Shown here piece by piece: positions 13,395 through 21,737 of a stretch of 58,368 nucleotides of DNA. The stretch's first letter is position 1; every line of letters begins with the position of its first letter. This DNA is from a virus. The position numbers and the translations under genes were made by a program. The notes below the pieces were generated by a model. The model was not told the origin of the DNA, ran no database searches, and saw nothing but the letters and a program-made list of their open reading frames with translations. Location of the stretch: positions 1-58,368 of IMG/VR virus record IMGVR_UViG_3300049259_000040; one strand, written 5' to 3'.

Positions 13395-15199
13395 TGGAAG
13401 TTGTCGCCGCCAAGTCGCTGAGTAACAAGGAGGTCGTCGACGCCTTTTGGCACGGCGGCAACCTCAAGTTCCTCATGCACGACGGGCAGAGGCGCTGCCG
13501 CGACCAGATTCACGCTTGGCGAGCCATCGACCAGAACTCGGACACGCACAGTCTAATCGCTGGCAGCATGCCGCGCGTCTTCTGCGTCGCGAAAGCCGGC
13601 CGCTTCGGCGGGACAACGCTGTTGCTCTGGATCATGGCAGAGCTGCAAGTGTGGTTTGCCGAAAAGCACAAGCGCCCGATGTTTCTGCGCTTCACCTCGG
13701 CTTGGCAGAAGTCCATCGACGAGATTATCGGCGCGATCGTCCCGCAGTGCTTCGAGACGGCACCGCCCGAGTGCAGGCCTCAATACTTCGGCAAGCGCGG
13801 CACCAAGCCCGCTGGCCTGTACTTCCCAGTCTACGGGCCGATGAACGGCGGCAGCATCGCGCTCGCTGGTCTCGACATGAACCCGGACGCGACGCGCGGT
13901 CAGGCAAGCGATGGCGACGTCGTGTCCGAAGCGGCGTTCGTCAAGAAGCTCGATTACACCCTGCGCTCGGTCCTCTATCGCCAGTACCAGGGACGACCTT
14001 GGGCTCGCGCGTTCATCGAGAGCAGCGCGCCGAAGGACCTGCACACCGACTGGGAGCGCATCTACGTCCCTGACTGCAAGATGCGTGGCGCGTACTTCTC
14101 CGCGACGATCGAGGACAACTCGCGGCTGTCTCGCGCCGAGAAGGACGCGTTCATCTCGGCGGCCGGTGGCCGTGGCAATGCCAACTGCGAGCGCGAGTAT
14201 TTCAACGTCATCAGCGGCGACCCGCAGAAGCGGGTGTTTCCAGAGTTCGAGCCCGCGCAGTTCGTGCGCGACATGCCGCGACCCAAGCACGCCTACGCGC
14301 TCGCTGGCTTCGATCCCGGCTTTCGGCACCTATTCGGCGCGCTGTGGGCCTACTACGACTTCGAGCGCGCAACGATCGTGGTGCAGGACAGTTGGGCAGG
14401 CTCGAACGCCTCGACCGCCAAGGTGGCGTGCATCACAGCCGCTCGCGAGTACAGCCTCTACGGCGCGCTGCCTCCGATGTCGCTGTCGTTCATCCCTCTC
14501 GAACGCGACGACAATCGGCTCGGCTGGCGAGACTACCTGCGCGGCGATCGGTGTGAGGAGCTGGCTGACGACTTGTTCGAGCTGTCGACTATGGCGCCGA
14601 TCGATCGCCCCGACTACGAGCACCGGCCGGGTAAGTTCGTGCGCTTCGATCGGCCTGGACAATGGACGTACTACGACAACGTGTCGCGTCACGAGTTCAT
14701 GCCGAACCCCGAGACGCGCGTTGCCGACGTCGACCTGAAGCTCATCGCTGACATGCGTGAGACGTTCGGGTTCGACTTCCAGACGACGACCAAGGAAACG
14801 TTGCGCGGCATGGTGAACAACGCGCGTGCGTGGTTCTCGCAAGGTCGCATCGTGTTCTTGCCAGACTGCGGTCCGGTGATCGACCACGTGCACGCGGCGC
14901 AATGGGCCGATGACGGCAAGAAGCTCGACGAGCACAGCGTCTATGGTCACTACGACCTTGCGGCTGCGCTGACCTACGCTATCCGCTACTTCGCGCTGAT
15001 CGAGAACCTGAACCCGATGCCGCCAGTGGGCGTGATCGAGTCTCGCGATCGTCCCGGCGCAGTCGTCGAGCGCATGCCGTGGCAAACGACGCTCCCGCAC
15101 GAACTCGAAGTAGACCGACGCATCGAAGCCTTTGAGGCTGAACTCGCCGCCGAGCGCGGCAGGATGCGCGACCCCGTGAGAATGAGGCCATTCAAGTGA
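13394..15199 (+). CDS. terL: Large terminase subunit (packaging ATPase/nuclease)
   Basis: A 601-residue protein that translocates DNA into the prohead and cuts it. N-terminal ATPase: CVAKAGRFGGTTLLLW (residues 64-79) is a deviant Walker A in which the lysine sits early (K67), as in lambda gpA, rather than before the Thr. The likely Walker B is GDVVSEAAFV (about 174-183), keeping the catalytic Glu but with Ser where Asp is usual. C-terminal RNase-H-like nuclease: LAGFDPGFRHLFG near residue 297 supplies the first Asp, and HYDLAAALTYAIRY near residue 518 the last Asp. Full length for the family. Followed without gap by small genes rather than directly by the portal. Confidence 0.93.
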   Translation: MEVVAAKSLSNKEVVDAFWHGGNLKFLMHDGQRRCRDQIHAWRAIDQNSDTHSLIAGSMPRVFCVAKAGRFGGTTLLLWIMAELQVWFAEKHKRPMFLRFTSAWQKSIDEIIGAIVPQCFETAPPECRPQYFGKRGTKPAGLYFPVYGPMNGGSIALAGLDMNPDATRGQASDGDVVSEAAFVKKLDYTLRSVLYRQYQGRPWARAFIESSAPKDLHTDWERIYVPDCKMRGAYFSATIEDNSRLSRAEKDAFISAAGGRGNANCEREYFNVISGDPQKRVFPEFEPAQFVRDMPRPKHAYALAGFDPGFRHLFGALWAYYDFERATIVVQDSWAGSNASTAKVACITAAREYSLYGALPPMSLSFIPLERDDNRLGWRDYLRGDRCEELADDLFELSTMAPIDRPDYEHRPGKFVRFDRPGQWTYYDNVSRHEFMPNPETRVADVDLKLIADMRETFGFDFQTTTKETLRGMVNNARAWFSQGRIVFLPDCGPVIDHVHAAQWADDGKKLDEHSVYGHYDLAAALTYAIRYFALIENLNPMPPVGVIESRDRPGAVVERMPWQTTLPHELEVDRRIEAFEAELAAERGRMRDPVRMRPFK

Positions 15200-15372
15200 G
15201 CGCTGAAGAGAAGAACGAACTTGTGTACGGCGAGTGGAGCAACGCGCAGTTGCTCGCTGCTGTGATTACGCGCCTGTCGCACCAGGGGCCGAGCTACGAG
15301 AATGCGCAAGCCGCTGTTCATATCCGCACCGCGCTCCTGTGGATGGGAACGCCGAAGGAGAAGCTGCCATGA
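15196..15372 (+). CDS. Very small hypothetical protein (58 aa)
   Basis: A 58-residue protein (MSAEEKNELVYGEWSNAQLL...) with a GTG start overlapping the terL stop (GTGA) and a stop overlapping the next ATG. Helical; function unknown. Confidence 0.6.
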   Translation: MSAEEKNELVYGEWSNAQLLAAVITRLSHQGPSYENAQAAVHIRTALLWMGTPKEKLP

Positions 15373-15521
15373 TTAGCCGATCAAACGCGCTTCTCAATCT
15401 GCTAATCGCCCTGACGATGTTTGTATCAGGCTACCTGGTTGGCAGACAGACCATGGGCATGGCTGCCGTATCCTACTGTGGGTCCTGCGGACGCGAAGCG
15501 TTCAGGTCGGTGTGGCCATGA
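15369..15521 (+). CDS. Small membrane protein with CGSC motif
   Basis: A 50-residue protein: MISRSNALLNLLIALTMFVS is a hydrophobic N-terminal helix, followed by YLVGRQ and a CGSCGREAF segment. Probably an inner-membrane single-span protein. Coupled to both neighbours by overlaps. Confidence 0.55.
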   Translation: MISRSNALLNLLIALTMFVSGYLVGRQTMGMAAVSYCGSCGREAFRSVWP

Positions 15522-15865
15522 TCATCATCTCGATCATGTGCGCGACGCTGTTTGCTCTCGGGCTGCTCGCGTTCTTCTTCGACTGGTCGAAGCTGCGCCA
15601 GCCGAAGCCGCACGACGACTTCGCGCGCCGTATGTCTCAGGTGGAGTTCGACACGAAGCAATCGCTCTCGGAGATGCGCGCGACGATCGACACGTTACGA
15701 CGCGACATGCTCGGCCACGCCGACGACGCGCGACGAGCGGCGCTGCGTGTGACGAACGAGTTGGAAGACAAGCGCGTGTACTTCGACATGGCACTACAGC
15801 GGGCGGATAACGAGCGCTCGAAGACGATGCAAGACGCGGCCGACATGATGAGCCGCAGGAGATAG
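15518..15865 (+). CDS. Membrane-anchored coiled-coil protein (possible inner spanin)
   Basis: A 115-residue protein. Residues 1-22 are hydrophobic (MIIISIMCATLFALGLLAFF); the rest is a long charged helix with heptads (FDTKQSLSEMRATIDTLRRD to the end). N-terminal anchor plus periplasmic coiled coil is the design of i-spanins, but the outer partner is not adjacent (a Pro-rich lipoprotein is at 8285), so the assignment is tentative. It could instead be a structural scaffold-associated protein. Confidence 0.55.
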   Translation: MIIISIMCATLFALGLLAFFFDWSKLRQPKPHDDFARRMSQVEFDTKQSLSEMRATIDTLRRDMLGHADDARRAALRVTNELEDKRVYFDMALQRADNERSKTMQDAADMMSRRR

Positions 15866-15869
15866 CGAG

Positions 15870-16268
15870 ATGACTAATGACCAGGTATGGGCACTGTTCG
15901 AGCGTATGCAGGGCGAGATCGCCCGAGAGATTCGAAACCTACTGGGCGAGCCGCCCTATGATCAAAAGCTATTCGACGACGCGCAGCGCACGCGGCGCGT
16001 CGAATCGCTGAAGATTGTAGCGGCTGACCCCAGGAGCGAAGCAGAGCGTCATGAGGCGTGGCGTGAGCAGCATGTCGCGCTTGGCTGGACGCAGGGGGCG
16101 GAGTTCAAGCCGGAGATCAAGCAGCACACCAATCTAGTGCCGTTCGATCAACTTCCCGCGACCACGCAGAGCAAGGTCCGCATCTTCGACATCGTGGCGA
16201 AGTATGCGCAGGCAATCGTCCAAGACGAGGCTGAATACAAGACAGAGTATCCGTCGGAAGGACTTTGA
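15870..16268 (+). CDS. RyR-domain protein
   Basis: A 132-residue protein. Residues about 55-115 match the RyR domain (PF02026) pattern: E-R-H-E-A-W-R, then GWTQG, then K-Q-H-T-N-LVPFDQLP, then a helix beginning TTQSKVRIFD. RyR domains occur as stand-alone or fused modules in many phages and bacteria and are thought to bind a small ligand, possibly a nucleotide derivative. Here the copy is single and lies between terminase and portal, so it may be a minor virion or infected-cell protein. Ligand unknown. Confidence 0.65.
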   Translation: MTNDQVWALFERMQGEIAREIRNLLGEPPYDQKLFDDAQRTRRVESLKIVAADPRSEAERHEAWREQHVALGWTQGAEFKPEIKQHTNLVPFDQLPATTQSKVRIFDIVAKYAQAIVQDEAEYKTEYPSEGL

Positions 16269-16270
16269 AA

Positions 16271-16645
16271 ATGGAAGCCACACCCATCAAGCCTGAAGAG
16301 AAGTACGACGTGACGTTCTGGGACGGCAAAGCGCACGACCCGGAGATCAAGGAAGGCTCGCCCGAAGTTGTGCCCACCACGCCAGGCAGCAACGAACTGC
16401 CACGCGGCATCGTGGTCGGTTACGTCGGCAGCATCCTCGAAGGCGACGGCAACACCGTCCACCCCGGTGACGCGATCGTGAAGCTGTTCGTGAGCGGCCA
16501 GCTGGCAGCAGTCGTCGGCCTCGAGCGTCAGCGCGCGCTGACGTTGTTCGGCTTCGAGGAGCTGTCCGAAGACGAGGTCGAGGACGAAGATTCCGGCTTG
16601 CCGAAGCTGCCGGCGTCGAGTCTGACTAACAAAGAGGACGAGTGA
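16271..16645 (+). CDS. Hypothetical protein, acidic C-terminus
   Basis: A 124-residue protein. The ATG at 16271 has a GGAAGG site; a TTG six bases earlier is less likely. Beta-rich centre (RGIVVGYVGSILEGDG...VKLFVSGQLAAVVG) and a very acidic tail (ELSEDEVEDEDSG). Operon with the portal. No known family. Confidence 0.6.
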   Translation: MEATPIKPEEKYDVTFWDGKAHDPEIKEGSPEVVPTTPGSNELPRGIVVGYVGSILEGDGNTVHPGDAIVKLFVSGQLAAVVGLERQRALTLFGFEELSEDEVEDEDSGLPKLPASSLTNKEDE

Positions 16646-16647
16646 GC

Positions 16648-17250
16648 ATGGCCGCGCCCGACAAGACTCCCGAGCCAGCGAAGCTCCCAGCGGCATCGCC
16701 GTTCAAGTTCAAGATCGCCGAGATACCCGTCGACACGTTCGGCGGCATCGGCACGACGTCTGCCGAACTCGACGACCGCAACCCGCTCCAGGAGACGTAC
16801 TTCATCCACGTGCGCGACAAGTTCGAAGCAGCCGCCGCGAAGGAGTGGCTGTTCAAGAACGCACCCGAGGTGCCCTACGACAACCTTCGCGAGACGCTGC
16901 CTTTGGACAAGCTGACGCCTCGCAGTATCGTCATCCTGCTCGCCCGCAAGGGAACCATCATGCGTCCAGTCGAGCCTGCTCAGCCGGTCGAGGGGCGCAC
17001 GATGGAAGGTTTCCTCGCGCACAAGGATGTGCCTGTTGCGAAACTTGCCGAGCAGATGGCCGCGTACGGTCCGATCGAGGTCTCGCGCTTCTATCGCAAT
17101 CGCTCGCGGCTCTCTGGCGGCGGTCTGGACGTGAACGCGTTTCTCCACGAACTAGGGCTCCTCATTCACCCCTACACGTTCGGCTGGGTGGATGCGCCGA
17201 GTCGAGCCGACCAGCCTCCGGGCACGACCGTGTATCTCAAGCAAGTCTGA
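16648..17250 (+). CDS. Hypothetical protein upstream of the portal
   Basis: A 200-residue protein. ATG preferred over the overlapping GTG at 16642 because GAGGA is better spaced. Pro/Ala-rich N-terminus, then an alpha/beta region (TYFIHVRDKFEAAAAKEWLF). Placed in the packaging/head operon; possibly a minor head protein, unproven. Confidence 0.6.
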   Translation: MAAPDKTPEPAKLPAASPFKFKIAEIPVDTFGGIGTTSAELDDRNPLQETYFIHVRDKFEAAAAKEWLFKNAPEVPYDNLRETLPLDKLTPRSIVILLARKGTIMRPVEPAQPVEGRTMEGFLAHKDVPVAKLAEQMAAYGPIEVSRFYRNRSRLSGGGLDVNAFLHELGLLIHPYTFGWVDAPSRADQPPGTTVYLKQV

Positions 17251-17295
17251 AGTGACGCAACCTGAACCGAGCTTGCGGGGTAGTAGGCCGATGAG

Positions 17296-19665
17296 GTGGA
17301 CGGACAAGAAGTAGGACCGGAACAGCAGCAGGACGACGATCCGTTTGCGCCCGCCGTCGAGCCCGAGCCCAGTTACGTCAAAGAGAAGACGTATTGGGCC
17401 AAGTGGAAGGGCGACGACCTGATCGACGCGTTGAAGGAGAAAACGCGCGACTTCTACGAGGCTGCGCGACTTCAAGGCCTGCTCGATCGTTGGATTATCT
17501 CGTACGCGTTCCACCACGGCACGACGCCCGACGACTTGCGCGAGCTCGCGACGATGGTCGTCAACTTCACGGGCGCCGAGCTCGAGCGCGTGCGTTTCCA
17601 CATCAACTTGAACCGCAGCTACAACCGGCACAGCGCGATCATGGCGCTCGGCGAGAAGCCGGCGTTCAAGGCCAAGACGCTGAACAACGACCAGCGCAGC
17701 CTCGCGAAGGCTGAGCTGTCAGACAAGATCGTGAACGGCCTGTACGGTCGCTACTACGAGAAGTACGACGCGCCAGTGGCCGAGGGCGAAGGCTTCGCGG
17801 GCGCGTGCGGCACGCATACGAAGTGGGATTTCAAGAGCGGCGACGAGGTCACTGTCGACGCGCCGAGCAAGCGGCCTGTCATCGACCCGAACACTGGGCA
17901 GCCGGCGACTGACGGCCAGGGCAATCAGCTCCTGACCGACATGACTGACGAGCAAGGCAATCCCGTCACGCATCCCGTGCAGACGGTGAGCGGCGCTCCG
18001 CAGGTGTCGGTGTTCTACCCATGGAACAAGGTCATCGAGACGCAGACGACGGCGAACGGCGACGACCTGTGGACCATCATTCGCGAGCCTGACAACAAGT
18101 GGAACGTCATCGCGCAGTTTGGCGAGGAGTACACCGACGACGTCTTGGCGCAGGAGCCTGGGTTCAACGACGAGTACAGCTTCTGGCGTCTCTTCAACCT
18201 GCAAGCACTCGAGAGTCGCAACAAAGACACGCTGATCGTCCAGCACTTCTATCACGCACGCTGCCCCGCGATGCCGGACGGCCGCTACGTCGTGTTCGTC
18301 GGCGACGTCATGTTGTGGGATGGGCCGTGCCCGACGAAAGAAGGCCTGCCCATCAGCGAGATGTGCTCGTCCAAGTGGGTCGAGACGGTGTTTCCGTTCG
18401 CCGACAGCTGGGACATCGTCTCGCTGTGCCAAGCGCTCAATCAGTGCACGAGCGATGAGCTGCAAAACCTGTCGCTGTTCGGTCGACAGACGACGTACGG
18501 ATGGAAAGGCAGCGGCGTCACCGGCAGCGGCCTGACTAAAGGCACGCACTACGACCTGCCGCCAGACAGTAAGCCGCCCGGCGCAGTGATGCTCGCGCAG
18601 ATGCCGCCGACGCAGGAGTTCAAGTCGTACGTGCTGCAGATGATGGACCGCATGATGGGCCAGAACGGCACCACGCGCGGTGAGCCCGACGCGAACGTGC
18701 GCTCTGGCGAGATGGCCGCGCTCCTCGACTCCATCAGCATTCGCTATCAGAGCTTTCGCCAGCAAGCGGCGCGCCGCTACCGCATTCGCAACGCGCAAAT
18801 CATCGTCGACATGATCGCTCGCTACGGCGAGACGCAGTTCCTGGTCGACATCGCCGGCGTCGAGGATCGCAGCTACGTCATGTCGTTCACGAAGGACGAC
18901 CTTCAGGGCGTGCAGCGCATCGACATGGATGTGGTCAGCCCGATGATGCAGACCGTCAGCGGACGGCTGCAATGGATGAAGGAGCTGCTCGCGATCCAGA
19001 ACCCGCAGGACCGCGCGGGTGCGTACGACTTCGTGGTCAACGGCGACCCCGACACGTTCTTGTTCCGCGATCGCTCTGGCCGCGAGCTGGTGCGCCGCGA
19101 GAACGAACGACTCATCACCGGGAGCGATGACGTTCAGCCATCGGTGACCGACAACCCGTTCATCCACGTCCCGATGCACCAAGCGGCGATCGACAGGCTG
19201 CTCAGCGCTGACGAGCCTGACATGGCAGCGGTCAACCGCGTGCGCATGCACATGCTGATGCATCAGTCGACGTACCTGATGGATGCGCAGCCGCTCATGT
19301 GCCAGCAGCTGGGCTTCCAGCCGCCACCGGCCATCGGCCCGACGCAGCAGCAGATGCAACAGGCGCAGTTCGATCCGAGCACGCCGATGGGCAACGCCGC
19401 CTGGCGCTTCCAACTGCAGGTGCAGGGTGGCGCTCCCATCGTTCCTCCCGTTGCGCCGCTCGCGCCCAATGGCGCCCAGCTGAACCAGGGCGCTCCTGGA
19501 CAGCCACCGCCGAACCAAGCAGCCGGCGCACCGACGTCGCTCGGAGCGCCCAGCGACCCGAGCTCGCCCGGCACTTCGGGCACGCCCCAAACCGATCACC
19601 CCGGCACGGGCACTCCCATGCCGCAACCGTCTCAGCCGCCGCCGCAAGCCGGCGCGCAAGCGTAG
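17296..19665 (+). CDS. Portal protein
   Basis: A 789-residue protein located between terminase and scaffold/coat genes; size and order match the large portals of podoviruses (P22 portal is about 725 residues). N-terminal helices with WAKWKGDDLIDALKEKTRDF, a central alpha/beta core, a stem/wing part rich in Arg and Gln, and a long Pro/Gln/Gly-rich tail (about residues 680-789) that is probably disordered. It would form the dodecameric DNA channel and docking site for terminase. Start is GTG. An open frame of 646 residues on the opposite strand is a composition shadow. Confidence 0.8.
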   Translation: MDGQEVGPEQQQDDDPFAPAVEPEPSYVKEKTYWAKWKGDDLIDALKEKTRDFYEAARLQGLLDRWIISYAFHHGTTPDDLRELATMVVNFTGAELERVRFHINLNRSYNRHSAIMALGEKPAFKAKTLNNDQRSLAKAELSDKIVNGLYGRYYEKYDAPVAEGEGFAGACGTHTKWDFKSGDEVTVDAPSKRPVIDPNTGQPATDGQGNQLLTDMTDEQGNPVTHPVQTVSGAPQVSVFYPWNKVIETQTTANGDDLWTIIREPDNKWNVIAQFGEEYTDDVLAQEPGFNDEYSFWRLFNLQALESRNKDTLIVQHFYHARCPAMPDGRYVVFVGDVMLWDGPCPTKEGLPISEMCSSKWVETVFPFADSWDIVSLCQALNQCTSDELQNLSLFGRQTTYGWKGSGVTGSGLTKGTHYDLPPDSKPPGAVMLAQMPPTQEFKSYVLQMMDRMMGQNGTTRGEPDANVRSGEMAALLDSISIRYQSFRQQAARRYRIRNAQIIVDMIARYGETQFLVDIAGVEDRSYVMSFTKDDLQGVQRIDMDVVSPMMQTVSGRLQWMKELLAIQNPQDRAGAYDFVVNGDPDTFLFRDRSGRELVRRENERLITGSDDVQPSVTDNPFIHVPMHQAAIDRLLSADEPDMAAVNRVRMHMLMHQSTYLMDAQPLMCQQLGFQPPPAIGPTQQQMQQAQFDPSTPMGNAAWRFQLQVQGGAPIVPPVAPLAPNGAQLNQGAPGQPPPNQAAGAPTSLGAPSDPSSPGTSGTPQTDHPGTGTPMPQPSQPPPQAGAQA

Positions 19666-19674
19666 GAGCCGACA

Positions 19675-21045
19675 GTGTCAGAAGGACCTTTCAGCGGAGG
19701 TGCCGAGGGCATCTCGATGTCAGTAGGCGAGGGCAGTGACGCCCCCGGCCAGAGCGAACAGCAGCCCGCACAAGACCAGGGGCAGCGTCAGCAAGAGCAG
19801 CGTGCGCCTCAGCGCCAGCGCGCTCCGCAGAAGCCGCAGCGAGCGTCTATCGGCGACTTTGGCCGGTACGCGGGCCAGCCCGAGACGTACACCGACGTCG
19901 ATGGCTCGCCCGAGGACCCGTCAGACCCGCTGTCAGGGCTGGTGGACCGATCGGTCCAGGGGCAGGCAGGCCAGGAGCTGGCGACCGTCGCGGACGAGCA
20001 GGAGGCCGTGCGCAAGCAGTCGGCGAAGGACGCGCGCGCCGCCAACGGCAAGCCCGAGCCGGAGTACGAGGCGACGCTCGTCGAAGATGACGCGCGCGTG
20101 CAGTCCGACCCGCGCTACGCCGAGTGGCAGAAGAAGGCTGAGCAGCTCGACGCCATCATGACGGGGCAGCTCGAGCATGACGATTACCTCGGCATGCTCA
20201 TCCCTCACGAGTTCGACGGCGGTCGGAAGGGAACCATCAGCGTCAAAGAGCTGAAGCGCGGCAACCTGCGCGAGGCCGACTATCACAAGAAGCTGCGCGA
20301 ACTGCACCAGCTGCGGCAGCGCTACGAGGTCGCCGAGCAGGGCCTGCACCAGTTCGTCGGCGCGATCGTCAGCGGTGAACCGAACCAGTTCTTCGCCGCG
20401 ATGAACATCGTCCCCGGCGCGATGGAGACGTTCAAGAAGTCGGCGCTCGTGTTCGGCTTCCAACTCGACGCCGAGAACCAGCTTGCGCCCGAGCTGCGTC
20501 AGGCGATGCAGGAGAAGCGCCAGCTTCAAGCGATCGCACAGCGTCAGCAGCTGGAGATTCAGAATCTGCAGCGCATGCAGCAACAGCAGGTGCAGCAGCA
20601 GCCCGGGCCCGACGCCGCGTTCCTCGAGCATCAGCTGCAGCAGTTCCTGCCGCTCGCCGCCAAGCGTCTTGCCGAGCGCGGCACGCCGTACGTGGACAGC
20701 CCGCTCGCGCAGAGGCTCGGCAAAGAGACGTGGGACGTGTTCATCCAGAACTTCAACGGCAGCGTGACGCTCGATGACGTGGTCGACGTGCTCGCGAGCA
20801 TCCAGCAGCAGGTCGCTGACTACATCGCGAGCGGGTACGTCCAGCATGTTCCGGAGGCGTCGAGACAGCTTCCCCCGGTCGGCCGCACTGCACCAGCACC
20901 TTCGGGAGCGCTCGCTCAGCGCGCCGGCGCACCCAACTACGCCGGCAGCGTGAACCAGGCGCCGCGCGGCAGCGGAGCGTCGAACGGTCGCCCGCCCGAG
21001 CGCATGCGCATCGGTGACATCGCTCAAATCAACAGGATGCGCTGA
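19675..21045 (+). CDS. Scaffolding protein
   Basis: A 456-residue protein between portal and coat. Low-complexity Gln/Pro/Arg-rich N-terminus (residues 25-55), then a charged, mostly helical body with coiled coil around residues 275-310 (RQQLEIQNLQRMQQQQ). Such a long, hydrophilic, Gln-rich helical protein directly upstream of the coat gene is the usual pattern for head scaffolds that shape the prohead and leave. No protease catalytic motif seen. GTG start with GGAG at good spacing. Confidence 0.7.
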   Translation: MSEGPFSGGAEGISMSVGEGSDAPGQSEQQPAQDQGQRQQEQRAPQRQRAPQKPQRASIGDFGRYAGQPETYTDVDGSPEDPSDPLSGLVDRSVQGQAGQELATVADEQEAVRKQSAKDARAANGKPEPEYEATLVEDDARVQSDPRYAEWQKKAEQLDAIMTGQLEHDDYLGMLIPHEFDGGRKGTISVKELKRGNLREADYHKKLRELHQLRQRYEVAEQGLHQFVGAIVSGEPNQFFAAMNIVPGAMETFKKSALVFGFQLDAENQLAPELRQAMQEKRQLQAIAQRQQLEIQNLQRMQQQQVQQQPGPDAAFLEHQLQQFLPLAAKRLAERGTPYVDSPLAQRLGKETWDVFIQNFNGSVTLDDVVDVLASIQQQVADYIASGYVQHVPEASRQLPPVGRTAPAPSGALAQRAGAPNYAGSVNQAPRGSGASNGRPPERMRIGDIAQINRMR

Positions 21046-21470
21046 TGTCGTCGGATGACTTCGACCCAACACGCACGCCGCCAGCGCCCGAGCCCGTCAC
21101 GCCGATACGTGAGCGGCCTATCAGCCGACAACAGGCGAAGTGGATAGAGAACAGGACGCGCGGCGCAGTCGACGCGATGATCGGCTCGACCGAGCGGCGG
21201 CAGAAGCTCGCCGACGAGGCCATCGCTGAGCGCGAGGCCAAGAACTTGGAGCTTCAGCGCAAATGCCTGGACTACGAGTTCATCAACCTGCGCCTGCGCA
21301 TAGTCCTCGAGGCGTGCGCGCGCCGTCTTGGCGGACGCGTCGTGTTCGACCGTGAAGAGATTTTGAAGCAGTGCGCGAGAGGTCGCGTAGTGGTGGATGA
21401 AGAGAGTGACAGAATCACGTTGGCGCTTCTTCCAGAGTTAGAAATCGCCACATCTGACACTGAGTGTTGA
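21045..21470 (+). CDS. Hypothetical protein downstream of scaffold
   Basis: A 141-residue protein with Pro-rich start (PTRTPPAPEPVTPIRERP) and a helical middle (EAIAEREAKNLELQRKCLDY). Its ATG overlaps the scaffold stop. Possibly an accessory head-assembly factor; no family recognised. Confidence 0.55.
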   Translation: MSSDDFDPTRTPPAPEPVTPIRERPISRQQAKWIENRTRGAVDAMIGSTERRQKLADEAIAEREAKNLELQRKCLDYEFINLRLRIVLEACARRLGGRVVFDREEILKQCARGRVVVDEESDRITLALLPELEIATSDTEC

Positions 21471-21737
21471 CTTCGTTGCCACTACATAACAAATCTGTCT
21501 TAGCCCGGGACTGCGCGTTAGCTACCCCGCAACACACGCAGTCAGGGTGTCCAAACCCAAACTGACACTGATACCTGAAGCGACGGACTGACAAAGACCA
21601 AACGCTCGCACTCGACGGACGCCAAGCACGCTCACTGAGCACTTAGGCCAGCCGTCATCCAGTACGCGAGATAGTAGTCGGCGCAGCACACCTCGGCGGA
21701 CGGGACCAACCCTGTTTTCCAATCATGAGGTGATGCA
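21471..21737. promoter_or_regulatory. Leader region of the major capsid gene
   Basis: A 267-base gap in an otherwise tightly packed late operon. It starts with GTGTTGACT (TTGACT 21467-21472), the same extended -35 as other phage promoters, but the -10 is poor (ACAAAT at 16-base spacing). The segment is rich in A/C and lacks a gene. It may be an extra promoter plus long 5' leader raising coat expression. GAGGTGATGCA before ATG 21738 is a good ribosome site. Confidence 0.4.

Noticed and set aside
17719-19659. Open frame of 646 codons on the minus strand under the portal gene
   Set aside because: It mirrors the high-GC codon pattern of the portal, has no ribosome site and shows His/Arg/Leu-rich nonsense composition; a shadow frame.
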